DNA of 64,000 nucleotides from Maricaulis sp034659015 (GCA_034659015.1 JAYEGL010000013.1:160837-224836), one strand, 5' to 3'. Shown: positions 48,077-55,887, counted from the stretch's first letter. A program made the numbers and translations. Notes: a model not told the origin generated them from the letters alone.

Positions 48077-49498
48077 ATGATCCAGACATTCACCCTCCCC
48101 GCTACCGTGACGGCCTTCGCCGCCGCCGGCAGCCTGCTCGCCGGCTGCGCCACAGCCCAGGACGCGGCCGACCCGCACGCCGCCGCCATCGATGCGCTTG
48201 TGGCCGAATCCCAGGCCTCTGCCCCCTATCCGGGCCTGGCGGTCTCGGTGCGCCGCGGCGACACGATTCTTTACGAAGCCGCCTATGGCGAGGCTGATCT
48301 CGAGCAGAACACGCCCGCCACGCCGGACACCGTTTTCCAGATCGGGTCCATCACGAAATCCTTCACCGCCCTGCTGATCGCCCAGCTGGCATCCGAAGGC
48401 CTCGTCGATGTCGATGCACCGGTCTCGACCTATCTGCCTGACTATTCCGGCCCGGCCAGCGACGTGCCGGTCCGCTATCTGATGAACCACACCGCCGGCC
48501 TGGTGAATTACACGGCCCTGCCGGACTTCCCCCAGGGCAGCCAGCGGACCGTCACGCGTGAGGTGATGCGGGCGTACTTCGAGACCGCCGAGCTGATGTT
48601 CGAACCGGGCACGGCCTTCTCCTATTCCAATTCCGGCACCTATACGCTCGGCCTCATCGTCGAGGCGGTGACGGGGCAGACCTATGATGCGGCGCTGGCC
48701 GAGCGCATCCTCGAACCGCTCGGACTGGATCGCACCTATTACGCCGGCTACGAGTCCGTGATCGACGGGCGCGCCGAAGGCTATGTCGTCGGCGAAGAGG
48801 GCTTCCTCAACGCCCCGCAGCTCGACCCGCTGGTGCCCTTCTCGGCCGGCGCGCTGCTGTCGACCGTCCAGGATGTGCAGGACTATATCGACCAGGTGCA
48901 CCGGGACAACGTGTTCGGCGACCCGGTCCGCGACCTGCTCTACGAACAGGCCGAACTGGGCGGGGACACCCTGTCCTACGCGCTCGGCGCCCTGGTGATC
49001 CGCGACTGGGAAGGCCATCGCAAGATCGCCCATGCCGGCGATATCGACGGTTTCGCCGCCTACATGTCCTACTACCCGGACGAGGACGTCTCCATCGTGG
49101 TGATGGGCAGCACGCGCGATGTCGCCCCGACGCCGGTCGGCCTGGAGCAGAAGATCGCCCGCATCGTCTTCGAGCAGCCGCGCCCTTCGCCCTCGACCGC
49201 GCCGCTTTCCGACGCCGAGATCCAGGCCATCGCGGGCGATTACGACGCCAGCTACATGCGGATCGGTATCGACCGGATCGGCATCCTGGCCGGCGATGGT
49301 GGTATCGCCTTCCGGCTCGGCGGCGTCGATGCGGACGGGCCCGCCATTCCGCTGCTGCACCTGGAAGGGCGCACTTTCCTGGCCGCCCATGACGACGAGA
49401 TGGTGTTTGCCTTCTCGCCCGAGGACGGCACGCCGCGCGATCTGACGGTCGACTGGCTGGGCGGCGGCATTCCCTTCGTGCGCGCCGGGCAGGAGTGA
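48077..49498 (+). CDS. S12 beta-lactamase-family serine hydrolase, putative lipoprotein
   Basis: The 473-residue protein has a lipobox-like SLLAGC at its signal end. The catalytic set is Ser91-Lys94 (IGSITKSFTA), Tyr183-Asn185 (FSYSNSGT) and KIAHAGDIDG as third motif. A C-terminal domain of about 110 residues follows. It lies 22 bases after the P1 peptidase with GAAGGA as RBS. It is the only S12 enzyme in region 3; MlrB, the partner of MlrC in microcystin breakdown, belongs to the same family, which is suggestive only. Confidence 0.9.
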   Translation: MIQTFTLPATVTAFAAAGSLLAGCATAQDAADPHAAAIDALVAESQASAPYPGLAVSVRRGDTILYEAAYGEADLEQNTPATPDTVFQIGSITKSFTALLIAQLASEGLVDVDAPVSTYLPDYSGPASDVPVRYLMNHTAGLVNYTALPDFPQGSQRTVTREVMRAYFETAELMFEPGTAFSYSNSGTYTLGLIVEAVTGQTYDAALAERILEPLGLDRTYYAGYESVIDGRAEGYVVGEEGFLNAPQLDPLVPFSAGALLSTVQDVQDYIDQVHRDNVFGDPVRDLLYEQAELGGDTLSYALGALVIRDWEGHRKIAHAGDIDGFAAYMSYYPDEDVSIVVMGSTRDVAPTPVGLEQKIARIVFEQPRPSPSTAPLSDAEIQAIAGDYDASYMRIGIDRIGILAGDGGIAFRLGGVDADGPAIPLLHLEGRTFLAAHDDEMVFAFSPEDGTPRDLTVDWLGGGIPFVRAGQE

Positions 49499-49502
49499 CC
49501 GC

Positions 49503-50300
49503 GTGATCGACGACGCAACAATCGCGGCCTACCGGGAAGACGGCGTCTGCGTGCTGCGCGGCGCCTTCTCTCCGGCCTGGGTCGAGACGGTGGCCGAGGG
49601 GGTCCGGCAGGCGCTGGACGCCCCCGGCCCCCACGGCGAACGCTACGGCCCGGCCGGGGCCGAGCGCTTCTTCGGCGATCTGGACATGTGGACGCGCCTG
49701 GCACCGTTCCGGGACTTCGTCACGGACTCGCCCGCCGCGGAGATCGCCGGCCGGACGATGGAATCCTCCTCGGCGACTTTTCTCTACGACCAGATGCTGG
49801 TGAAGGAACCGGGCAGCCAGCAGCGCACACCCTGGCACCAGGATCAGCCCTACTGGGCCGTCAGCGGGTTCCAGGTCTGCTCGATCTGGATGCCGCTCGA
49901 CCCGGTGCCCCGCGACGTGTCGCTGGAATTCGTCCGCGGCAGCCATCGCTGGGAAGAGGCGTTCAACCCGACCCATTTCGCCGACGGCACGCCCTATGCG
50001 GGCACCGGCCTGCCCAGCCTGCCCGATATCGAAGCGGCGCGGGAGAATTACGACATCGTGTCCTGGGATCTCGAGCCCGGCGATTGCGTGGTCTTCCAGG
50101 CGATGCTGGTGCACGGCGCGCCGGCCAATCCCAGCGCCGGACGGCGCCGCGTCCTGTCGACGCGCTGGCTGGGCGACGATGCGCGTTTCTGGCGGCGTCC
50201 CGGCGAGATCGCCGTGCCGACCACCCTGCCCGATCTGGAAGACGGCGAACCCTTTTCCGGGCCGCTGCATCCGACCGTCTGGCGGCGCGACGCCGCCTAG
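49503..50300 (+). CDS. Phytanoyl-CoA dioxygenase (PhyH) family protein
   Basis: The start is a GTG four bases after the hydrolase stop, with GGAG seven bases upstream. The 265-residue protein has the 2-oxoglutarate/Fe(II) motif TPWHQDQPYWAVSG (HxD) and distal His in LVHGAPANPS, followed by an Arg for 2-oxoglutarate. PhyH relatives hydroxylate fatty acyl chains or free amino acids. In this cluster it may hydroxylate an unusual residue or acyl chain. Its last four bases overlap the convergent epimerase gene. Confidence 0.88.
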   Translation: MIDDATIAAYREDGVCVLRGAFSPAWVETVAEGVRQALDAPGPHGERYGPAGAERFFGDLDMWTRLAPFRDFVTDSPAAEIAGRTMESSSATFLYDQMLVKEPGSQQRTPWHQDQPYWAVSGFQVCSIWMPLDPVPRDVSLEFVRGSHRWEEAFNPTHFADGTPYAGTGLPSLPDIEAARENYDIVSWDLEPGDCVVFQAMLVHGAPANPSAGRRRVLSTRWLGDDARFWRRPGEIAVPTTLPDLEDGEPFSGPLHPTVWRRDAA

Positions 50301-51277
50301 CCCCAGAGCGCCGGCCGGGGCGGATCGACCCGGCCGGCTTCGTATCCGAGCCCGTTCGGCCAGTCCTGCGCCAGAAGAACAGGCCCGTCGATATCCACGA
50401 AGTCGCACAGGCAACCGACCACGAAGCTGGGCGCCATCGCCAGCGACGTGCCCATCATGTTGCCGACCATCAGACCGAGGCCCGCCTCGCGCGCCTTGCG
50501 GGCCAGGTGCAGGGCCTCGGTCAGCCCGCCGGTCTTGTCGAGCTTGATATTGATGCGCTGGTAGCGGCCGCGGACGGTTTCCAGTTCGCCGCTGTGAAGA
50601 CAGCTCTCGTCCGCGCACAGCGGAACCGGCGGGACATAACCGTCCAGCTCCGCATCCCGGCCGCGCGGCAGGGGTTGTTCGAGCATCTCCACGCCCAGGC
50701 GGGCCATGGCCGGCGCGACGTCCTTCAACTGTTCGATCGTCCAGCCCTCATTGACGTCGACCACCAGGATGGCATCGGGCCGGACAACGCGGATCGCCTC
50801 GATCCGTTCGACCGGCCGGTCGGCATTCAACTTGACCTTGAGCACCGGGACCGGCCCGGCGGCGCGCGCCTTGTCGGCCATGGCCTCCGGCTCGGCTTCC
50901 AGCCCGATTGTCACCGCGGTCGTCAGGCGGCGCGGTTCGATCCCGGTCATCGCCCAGATGGATTGGCCGGTCCGCTTGGCCTCCAGATCCCAGAGCGCGC
51001 AGTCGATGGCATTCCGCGCGCCGCCCGGCGGCAAGGCCGACTGCAGGACCTCGCGGGACACACCGTCGGGATGCGCACCGATGAAGGCGCGGGCCTGGTC
51101 GAGAATGCCCTGTGCGGTCTCGCCGAGGTAGAACACGCCCTCCGCTTCGCCGCGGCCCCGATGCCGGCCGTCGTCTGCGGTGACAATCAGGGCCCGGGTG
51201 GAATCGAAAACGGCGCTGGCAATGCGGAACGGGACCTTGAGCGCAAACCGGCGCAGCTCTGCCGTCAGGCGGATCAC
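50297..51277 (-). CDS. Dipeptide epimerase, second copy
   Basis: The start is the GTG at 51277, overlapping the DUF1611 stop as GTGA; a longer frame lies inside that gene. The 326 residues line up with the 2395-3378 enzyme throughout: VLKVKLNA, VVDVNEGW (N and E replace N and Q), LEQPLPRG, CADESCLHSGEL and INIKLDKTGG. It is a clear paralogue, diverged more in the N-terminal capping domain that sets dipeptide preference, so the two copies may handle different dipeptides. Confidence 0.93.
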   Translation of the reverse strand: MIRLTAELRRFALKVPFRIASAVFDSTRALIVTADDGRHRGRGEAEGVFYLGETAQGILDQARAFIGAHPDGVSREVLQSALPPGGARNAIDCALWDLEAKRTGQSIWAMTGIEPRRLTTAVTIGLEAEPEAMADKARAAGPVPVLKVKLNADRPVERIEAIRVVRPDAILVVDVNEGWTIEQLKDVAPAMARLGVEMLEQPLPRGRDAELDGYVPPVPLCADESCLHSGELETVRGRYQRINIKLDKTGGLTEALHLARKAREAGLGLMVGNMMGTSLAMAPSFVVGCLCDFVDIDGPVLLAQDWPNGLGYEAGRVDPPRPALWG

Positions 51278-52290
51278 GACGTGCCGCCGCCCTGCAGAAG
51301 CCGGGACGCGATCGCGTCCGCGCCCGTGCGCACCGGATCGATGACCGGCAGTCCCAGCCGCGCCGACGTATCCGCGATCAGGGCCTGTGCCGCGCGCGGC
51401 TCCAGCGCCGCCGTGTTGAGACTCACCCCCGCGCAATAGCAGTCCGGACTGGTCAGCCGGGCCGCCTCCAGATTACGGGCGATGGCCGTGTCCAGGGGCG
51501 GTGTCGGATATCCGGCAAAGAAGGCGATCGCCTCACGGCCGGCCTCATGGCACAGCACGATGGCTTCCGGCTGGGCCCCGTGTATGAGGCCGAGCGACAC
51601 ACCCGCATAGGCCGGATGGAAGAGCGAACCCTGTCCCTCGATCACGTCCCAGTGGCCGGCATCCGCCGCCGGCGCCAGCACCTCGGCAGCGCCGGACATG
51701 AAGTCGCCGATCACCGAGTCGATGGCGAAGCCGCGGCCGGAGATCAGCACGCCTGTCTGTCCGGTCGCGCAGAAATCGGCATCGGCCCCGCGTTCGCGCA
51801 GCGCGCGCCAGATCGCCAGTGCGGTGTATTTTTTCCCGACGGCACAGTCCGTTCCCACGGTGAGAACGCGGTGGCCCGTGCGTGGCACCCCGCTCCCGAT
51901 CGGCAAGCCCGGCGGCGGGTCCCGCAGGTCGGTCAGCGTACACCCTTCGGCATCCGCCAGCGCCCGCAATTCCGCAACGGCGTTGAGGCGGATGTGCAGC
52001 CCCGCCGCGATGTCCAGCCCGGCCCCCAGCGCCTCGCGGAACACGCCGAGCCAGCTGTCGTCGAGCTGCCCGCCCGGGCTTGCCGTGCCGACCACGAGCG
52101 TCTTGACGCCCGCCGCCTGCGCCTGTGCGATCGTCATGTCTGGCAGGCCGAGATCGACTGTCTCCGCACCCAGCCGCAGCTGCCCCGCACATCGCTCCGG
52201 CGCCCAGTCCACAATACCGGCTCCGGTCTTGGCGATCAGGCGGTCCGGTGCATCGCCGAGAAACACGAGATAGGGTGGAGTGATCGCCAT
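51274..52290 (-). CDS. DUF1611 family protein, second copy
   Basis: The ATG at 52290 (338 residues) gives the family start MAITPPYLVFLGDAPD. The P-loop reads GTDCAVGKKYTAL, identical to that of the copy at 3375-4463. HWDVIEGQGSLFHPAYAGV is the usual DUF1611 strand. It is followed by the epimerase with a four-base overlap, exactly as in region 1. The upstream region carries site F of the regulon palindrome. Confidence 0.88.
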   Translation of the reverse strand: MAITPPYLVFLGDAPDRLIAKTGAGIVDWAPERCAGQLRLGAETVDLGLPDMTIAQAQAAGVKTLVVGTASPGGQLDDSWLGVFREALGAGLDIAAGLHIRLNAVAELRALADAEGCTLTDLRDPPPGLPIGSGVPRTGHRVLTVGTDCAVGKKYTALAIWRALRERGADADFCATGQTGVLISGRGFAIDSVIGDFMSGAAEVLAPAADAGHWDVIEGQGSLFHPAYAGVSLGLIHGAQPEAIVLCHEAGREAIAFFAGYPTPPLDTAIARNLEAARLTSPDCYCAGVSLNTAALEPRAAQALIADTSARLGLPVIDPVRTGADAIASRLLQGGGTS

Positions 52291-52340
52291 GATCGCAACT
52301 GCCTTGCTTTTCGCGCCTCCAGAGCGGGCACACAATTACA

Positions 52341-52369
52341 AATCCGACATCAGTTTCATATTTTGTCAA
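52341..52369. promoter_or_regulatory. Regulon palindrome, site F (DUF1611-epimerase promoter)
   Basis: GACATCAGTTTCATATTTTG with TCAA following matches the right half of sites B, D and E best; the left half is degenerate. It stands about 50 bases before the DUF1611 start. It marks the right border of the regulon; beyond it mobile-element debris begins. Confidence 0.5.
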
Positions 52370-52451
52370 GACCGGGATAGGGTGCCGGGCGGGTTGCGGG
52401 CCTAAGGAATATGGCGGTGCTGTCAGACAAACGCGGACAAGTCTCGGAATT

Positions 52452-52465
52452 GGTACGTGTCACCG
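52452..52465 (-). repeat. REP-like element, copy a (variant GGTACGTGTCACCG)
   Basis: One base differs from the common core GGTGCGTGTCACCG. It truncates the 3' end of the RHS fragment at 52466-53147: RHS coding sequence runs to GATGCCTCGGGCAA and then enters the repeat. Confidence 0.7.
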
Positions 52466-52499
52466 TTTTGCCCGAGGCATCGCCCACCAGTTCCACGCC

Positions 52500-52525
52500 C
52501 CCGGATCGGGTCCGTGGCAGGCTCC
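52500..52525. repeat. Small palindromic insertion in the RHS core
   Basis: Compared with the other two RHS copies, 26 bases replace three at the FYTPFGVELVG position, a net gain of 23 that shifts the frame. Together with the next three bases the inserted sequence is bounded by CCCGGA (52500-52505) and TCCGGG (52523-52528) as inverted ends, like a miniature hairpin element. It is different from the REP core. Confidence 0.55.
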
Positions 52526-52907
52526 GGGCGTGTAGAAGAATTGCTGCACCAGCGCGTCCGCGCCGGCTCGCGTGACGGCCAGGACATTCCCTTGACGGTC
52601 GACATGGTAGTAATCGGTCTGCGTCCCCGCCTCCCGGGCCCGGCAGTTCGCCGACGTGCCGCAATCGACCATCACGACACGCTGGTCCACACCCGGCCCC
52701 GGGATATAGCGCCGCAAAAGGTCGCCGGTATCGCTGTCATACTCGGCAATCTCGGTACTCCCAGCATGCAGATAGTCCGTGCCCACCCCGTCGACCGTCT
52801 TGCGCACCCGCCGCGCCGCCGGCCCGTAGGAATACTCCGCCAGACCGCCTGAGAGCGTCGTCGCCGTCAGAAGCTGGTTCTCCGAAGAGAAGGTTGCCGG
52901 AGAAATA

Positions 52908-52926
52908 GGTGCGTGTCACCGTTTCC
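52908..52926 (-). repeat. REP-like element, copy b
   Basis: GGTGCGTGTCACCGTTTCC, with GAAATA on its left, lies inside the RHS core. The left flank is the same as for copy d (57321): CCGGAGAAATA. Confidence 0.8.
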
Positions 52927-53147
52927 TACGTTCTCGGGGATGGTCGAGTAGAAGTCGTGCGACAGCGTTTCCAGATCGCTGTCCGGCTCGTAGGTCAAAT
53001 CCATCCGGGAGAACTGCGTGCCGCCGGGACCGCGCCGCGTGATGTAGGCCTCCAGGCGTCCCTGGGCGTCATACTCGTATTCGGCCAGCCGCCATCCCGT
53101 GATATCGGGCCCGTTCGCCACCCAGATCTCGCTGAGCCGGGAAAATG

Positions 53148-53165
53148 GGTGCGTGTCACTGTTTC
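53148..53165 (-). repeat. REP-like element, copy c
   Basis: GGTGCGTGTCACTGTTTC, one base off the common core. It is the exact border between the RHS fragment (left) and the truncated primase gene (right). Confidence 0.75.
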
Positions 53166-53166
53166 T

Positions 53167-53886
53167 TCAGGCTTTGGGCGTGCCCTTGCGCAGCCGGTCC
53201 AGGATCTTGCGGCCATACATCTGCGCCACCTGGCCGGCCTCGTCGATGACCGGCACCACCAGCGAGCCGGAGAGGTGTTCGTGGCCGCTTGTCCGCAGGA
53301 TACCCAGGCGCTGCAACTGTCCGCGCAGTTCCGCCCCGGCCCGCCTGTTCTTCTCCGGCAGACGGTAGCCCAGCGTCCGGTTCGCATACCCAAGCTGGAA
53401 GGTCCCGATCAGCTCGGGATGATCCAGGCCGCGGGATTTGAGGTAGGCCAGCGCGTCCGGGCTCTGTTTGAGGGTCTCGTGATAGAAGCCCGTCACCCGC
53501 GCCAGCAAGGCCGTATCCTCCGCCTGCGCCGCGAAGGGGGCCAGCTTCGGCGTGGTCGAGCGCTTCACCGGTGCACCGGCCGGTGTATTCGCCGGCGCCG
53601 GCGCATGGTCCTGCCGCAGCAGCTCGACGGCGTGGCGGAAGCTCACCCCCTCCAGTTTCTGCACGAAGGCGATCACGTCGCCGCCCTCGCCGCACGCGCC
53701 CAGGCAGTGCCAGAGGTTTTTCTCCGGGCTGACGACGAAGGACGGCGTCTTGTCGGCATGGAAGGGACAGCACCCGACCCGATCCTTGCCCCGCGTCTCC
53801 AGCTTCACACCCGCCGCCTCGGCGAGGCGTATGAGGCTCACCTCATCCTTCAGGCGCGCGATCTCCGATTCGGATATCCGGGGCAT
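53167..53886 (-). CDS. CHC2-type DNA primase fragment (3'-truncated)
   Basis: The 239-residue frame starts at an ATG with AGGAGAG upstream. The CHC2 zinc finger is intact: Cys-Pro-Phe-His-x-Asp (CCPFHADKTPSF) and WHCLGACGEGGDVIAFVQ, followed by the primase linker and the start of the Toprim-like core (VVPVIDEAGQVAQMYGRKI). Relatives on integrative elements continue well past this point, whereas this one stops just before REP copy c. It was likely part of a mobile element's replication module. Catalysis is probably lost. Confidence 0.82.
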   Translation of the reverse strand: MPRISESEIARLKDEVSLIRLAEAAGVKLETRGKDRVGCCPFHADKTPSFVVSPEKNLWHCLGACGEGGDVIAFVQKLEGVSFRHAVELLRQDHAPAPANTPAGAPVKRSTTPKLAPFAAQAEDTALLARVTGFYHETLKQSPDALAYLKSRGLDHPELIGTFQLGYANRTLGYRLPEKNRRAGAELRGQLQRLGILRTSGHEHLSGSLVVPVIDEAGQVAQMYGRKILDRLRKGTPKA

Positions 53887-53961
53887 GGGCGGGCTCTCCT
53901 GGGCTGGAACGCGGGTTGGGGCCAGAATCTGTCAAGACCGTAAAACTGTCATTTTCACTAG

Positions 53962-53973
53962 CACAGTTCTGTG
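53962..53973. promoter_or_regulatory. Candidate XRE operator
   Basis: CACAGTTCTGTG is a perfect 12-base palindrome between the divergent primase and XRE genes. It is about 40 bases upstream of the XRE start and fits a phage-repressor-type site. Confidence 0.45.
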
Positions 53974-54009
53974 ATATTGCAACACGCAGCTTTGCAGGAG
54001 GCCGGTTAG

Positions 54010-54426
54010 ATGACCGCATCGATATCAACACAGATCTGGTGCTCGATGACGTTCGCCCAACGCCTGCATGCCCTGCGCAAGGAGCGCGGCCTCACCCAGA
54101 AGGCCCTCGCCGAACTGTGCGGCACCCACACCACCCAGATTCAGCGTTACGAGAGCGGCGAGACCCAGCCCAACCTGGACGCCCTGCGCAAGCTCGCCCT
54201 CGGCCTGCACGTCTCCGCCGATCTCCTGGTCTTCGACGAAGACGAACGCGGCCCCGATACCAGCGATCTCAAGCTCGCCTTCGAGGCCGTCAGCGACTTC
54301 GACGACGAGGACCGGGAGATGGTCAAGAAGCTCATTATCGGCCTCATCCTGCAGCACCAGAACAAGAAGCTCACCGCCGGCCTCCGGGACGAGACCAGAA
54401 CACCGCCCGCCCGCGCCGCCGGGTAG
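54010..54426 (+). CDS. XRE-family helix-turn-helix repressor
   Basis: The start has a strong AGGAGG eight bases upstream. The 138-residue protein has a Cro/CI HTH over about residues 14-70: FAQRLHALRKERGLTQKALA, TTQIQRYESGETQPNLD, ALRKLALGLHVSADLLV. A short acidic helical tail follows (EDREMVKKLIIGLILQHQNK). It probably regulates the neighbouring element genes through the palindrome at 53962. Confidence 0.9.
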   Translation: MTASISTQIWCSMTFAQRLHALRKERGLTQKALAELCGTHTTQIQRYESGETQPNLDALRKLALGLHVSADLLVFDEDERGPDTSDLKLAFEAVSDFDDEDREMVKKLIIGLILQHQNKKLTAGLRDETRTPPARAAG

Positions 54427-54552
54427 GCCACACCGCCGCTTTCCTCTCAGCGGCCGTCACCCTCATCTTGCCGCGCCGGCACCAGGCCAGCGCGGTGGCG
54501 GAGCCGTTTGGCAGCTCTATTTGAAGATCGGTCCCGCTGTTTCAGCGCGTCG

Positions 54553-54930
54553 TCATCGGCCTGGGGCCGGCGTTTCGCGCGGGGTGTGCAGCCCCATCTC
54601 CTCGATGAATGCCTTGGCGAGCGGAGCGCCCTCGTCGGCGGCCGCATTGGCGATGCGATAGAGGTGTTTTCGCTCGACGTCGGTGAGGACCCTGCTGAGC
54701 AAGAGAAGGATCGCGAAGAGCGCGACACCGTTCGTTTGCTCCACGGCCTTTATGCCGGAACTTTCGACAGGCGCGGCGTCGGATAGAAACGCCGACAGCG
54801 CAAAATTCAGGACCGCAGTGCGGTCCCGGAACGCGCCGTTTCGAACGCAGGAATCGATCTGGTCCAGCGTTCTCGCAGGAAGACGCACGCGAAACTGCAC
54901 CAACGCGTCGGTGTCGGTAGAGAGGGGCAT
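54553..54930 (-). CDS. Ribbon-helix-helix (CopG-like) protein with C-terminal hydrophobic helix
   Basis: The 125-residue protein begins with an RHH domain: VQFRVRLPARTLDQIDSCVR, then FRDRTAVLNFALSAFL. The second half has a hydrophobic helix (VALFAILLLLSRVL) and ends in a small helical region. An inverted repeat sits right before its start, typical of autoregulated antitoxin-like repressors. No toxin partner is evident in either direction. Confidence 0.7.
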   Translation of the reverse strand: MPLSTDTDALVQFRVRLPARTLDQIDSCVRNGAFRDRTAVLNFALSAFLSDAAPVESSGIKAVEQTNGVALFAILLLLSRVLTDVERKHLYRIANAAADEGAPLAKAFIEEMGLHTPRETPAPGR

Positions 54931-54959
54931 TGCATACCTTTCAAAAAAGAAGGCATGCA
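54931..54959. promoter_or_regulatory. Inverted repeat at the RHH gene start
   Basis: TGCATACCTTTC (54931-54942) pairs with GAAGGCATGCA (54949-54959) apart from one mismatch and one bulge. It abuts the RHH gene's ATG and is a likely self-operator. Confidence 0.5.
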
Positions 54960-55046
54960 GGGGTCAACACCGCCCCACCCTGGGCGAGCTTTCCGGGCAG
55001 ATCAAGACCCTGGCGCCGCCGGCCGCAACGGCCTGAAACGAGCCGC

Positions 55047-55103
55047 GTCACCGCGGGTGACACCCCCTGTCACCGGCAGTGACGGCACGTCACCCGCAGT
55101 GAC
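55047..55103. repeat. Three evenly spaced GTCAC-N5-GTGAC palindromes
   Basis: GTCACCGCGGGTGAC (55047-55061), GTCACCGGCAGTGAC (55069-55083) and GTCACCCGCAGTGAC (55089-55103) start 22 and 20 bases apart, about two DNA turns. They look like binding sites for one protein, such as iterons, partition sites or an operator array. The rest of 54960-55350 shows no convincing gene; possible open frames there are low-complexity. Confidence 0.75.
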
Positions 55104-55350
55104 GCAAGACAACCCATTGTTTTTCCAGAACAACCTGAGGCACCCCGGTCAGGGCGGCACTCGGAGTGCCACCGCACGAACACCGCCCGGAACAGTATAT
55201 TCTCCCGCTATATCAACCGCTTACGTGTCGCCAACGGCGGCGGGCACACCGTGCATCCTGTGTGAAGATCTATACGCTCATGCGCCTGGCTCGGGTGGCG
55301 CTCCGGGCGATGGGCGAGAGAGGCGCGGGCGCGCGGGTTGTCCCGAGGAA

Positions 55351-55548
55351 TTAGCTGTTCTTGTTGTACTCGGACAAAACCCGTACCGACAGAATGATTA
55401 GGAAAATCAGCGGTATCCCCGCCAGGAGGTAGGGCGTCAAAAATGACACGGCTTCTACCCTTGGGAAAATGAACAGGACGCATAGGAAGAGAGTGGCGGC
55501 AATTGCAATTAGTAGGGAGTGCTTTCCCAGAAACCGGAAATACCACAT
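55351..55548 (-). CDS. Small membrane protein, two helices
   Basis: The start at 55548 (65 residues) has AGAGGAG eight bases upstream. Two hydrophobic helices are evident (LLIAIAATLFLCVLFIF and LLAGIPLIFLIILSVRVL). The DNA is visibly AT-richer than the cluster. It follows a short unrecognised frame at 55563-55817 and resembles in size the other small membrane genes after RHS tips, so it may be an orphan immunity gene. Confidence 0.6.
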   Translation of the reverse strand: MWYFRFLGKHSLLIAIAATLFLCVLFIFPRVEAVSFLTPYLLAGIPLIFLIILSVRVLSEYNKNS

Positions 55549-55562
55549 AGAGAGTGCTCCTC

Positions 55563-55817
55563 TTAGCAATCGCTACTAATGCGCGATGCGGTACACGTGC
55601 TGAAACGGATCTCCGTATTTTGGCCAGTTTCTTGGCCTGATTGTGGGAGTGTCGTTATGTCCGGAAGGCTTGGCGTTACCGAAGCTTCCCCAGTTACGTG
55701 GTCCACGAGCGCTTGCTGAGCAGTAGTGTCCAAAGAGAAAAAGAACCCTGCCCCTGCTCCGGTAAGAGCTGATCCGCGATCGTCATGGCCGACGTAACAA
55801 ACCAGATGTGACACCAT
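55563..55817 (-). CDS. Unrecognised short protein, possible orphan RHS tip
   Basis: An 84-residue frame (HLVCYVGHDDRGSALTGAGA at its start, then FFFSLD) that I do not recognise. The glycine-alanine part resembles the Gly/Ala-rich C-terminal tips of the RHS fragments nearby. It sits 15 bases before a small membrane gene, the layout of a toxin tip and immunity gene. It could equally be chance coding in debris. Confidence 0.35.
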   Translation of the reverse strand: MVSHLVCYVGHDDRGSALTGAGAGFFFSLDTTAQQALVDHVTGEASVTPSLPDITTLPQSGQETGQNTEIRFSTCTASRISSDC

Positions 55818-55887
55818 AGCCCCAGAGAATGCGGTCGTAAGCGTGGCTGTCTGTGTCTATCCCACTATCCGTCGGTAGAGTGCACAC

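Larger units (their letters stand above)
52466..53147 (-). pseudogene. RHS-repeat protein core fragment (broken)
   Basis: Translated pieces carry RHS/YD-repeat features: GWRLAEYEYDAQGRLEAYIT, then VRKTVDGVGTDYLHAGSTEI, LLRRYIPGPGVDQRVVM and QGNVLAVTRAGADAL. It has no start, no C-terminal tip, a REP copy inside it at 52908 that shifts frame, and a 26-base palindromic insertion at 52500. Both ends are cut at REP copies. It aligns with fragments at 56108 and 57721. It is clearly non-functional. Confidence 0.8.

Noticed and set aside
1..49498. Antibiotic-resistance role for the S12 proteins
   Set aside because: S12-type domains with extra C-terminal domains beside D-peptide enzymes fit aminopeptidases or esterases better than class C beta-lactamases.
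55047..55103. Palindrome array as a CRISPR
   Set aside because: Units are 15 bases with 5-7 base gaps, too short for repeats and spacers, and no cas genes are present.
54955..55401. Rightward 148-codon frame over the palindrome array
   Set aside because: Low-complexity Pro/Gly/Arg composition, no ribosome site, no family motif, and it crosses the clear DNA palindromes.
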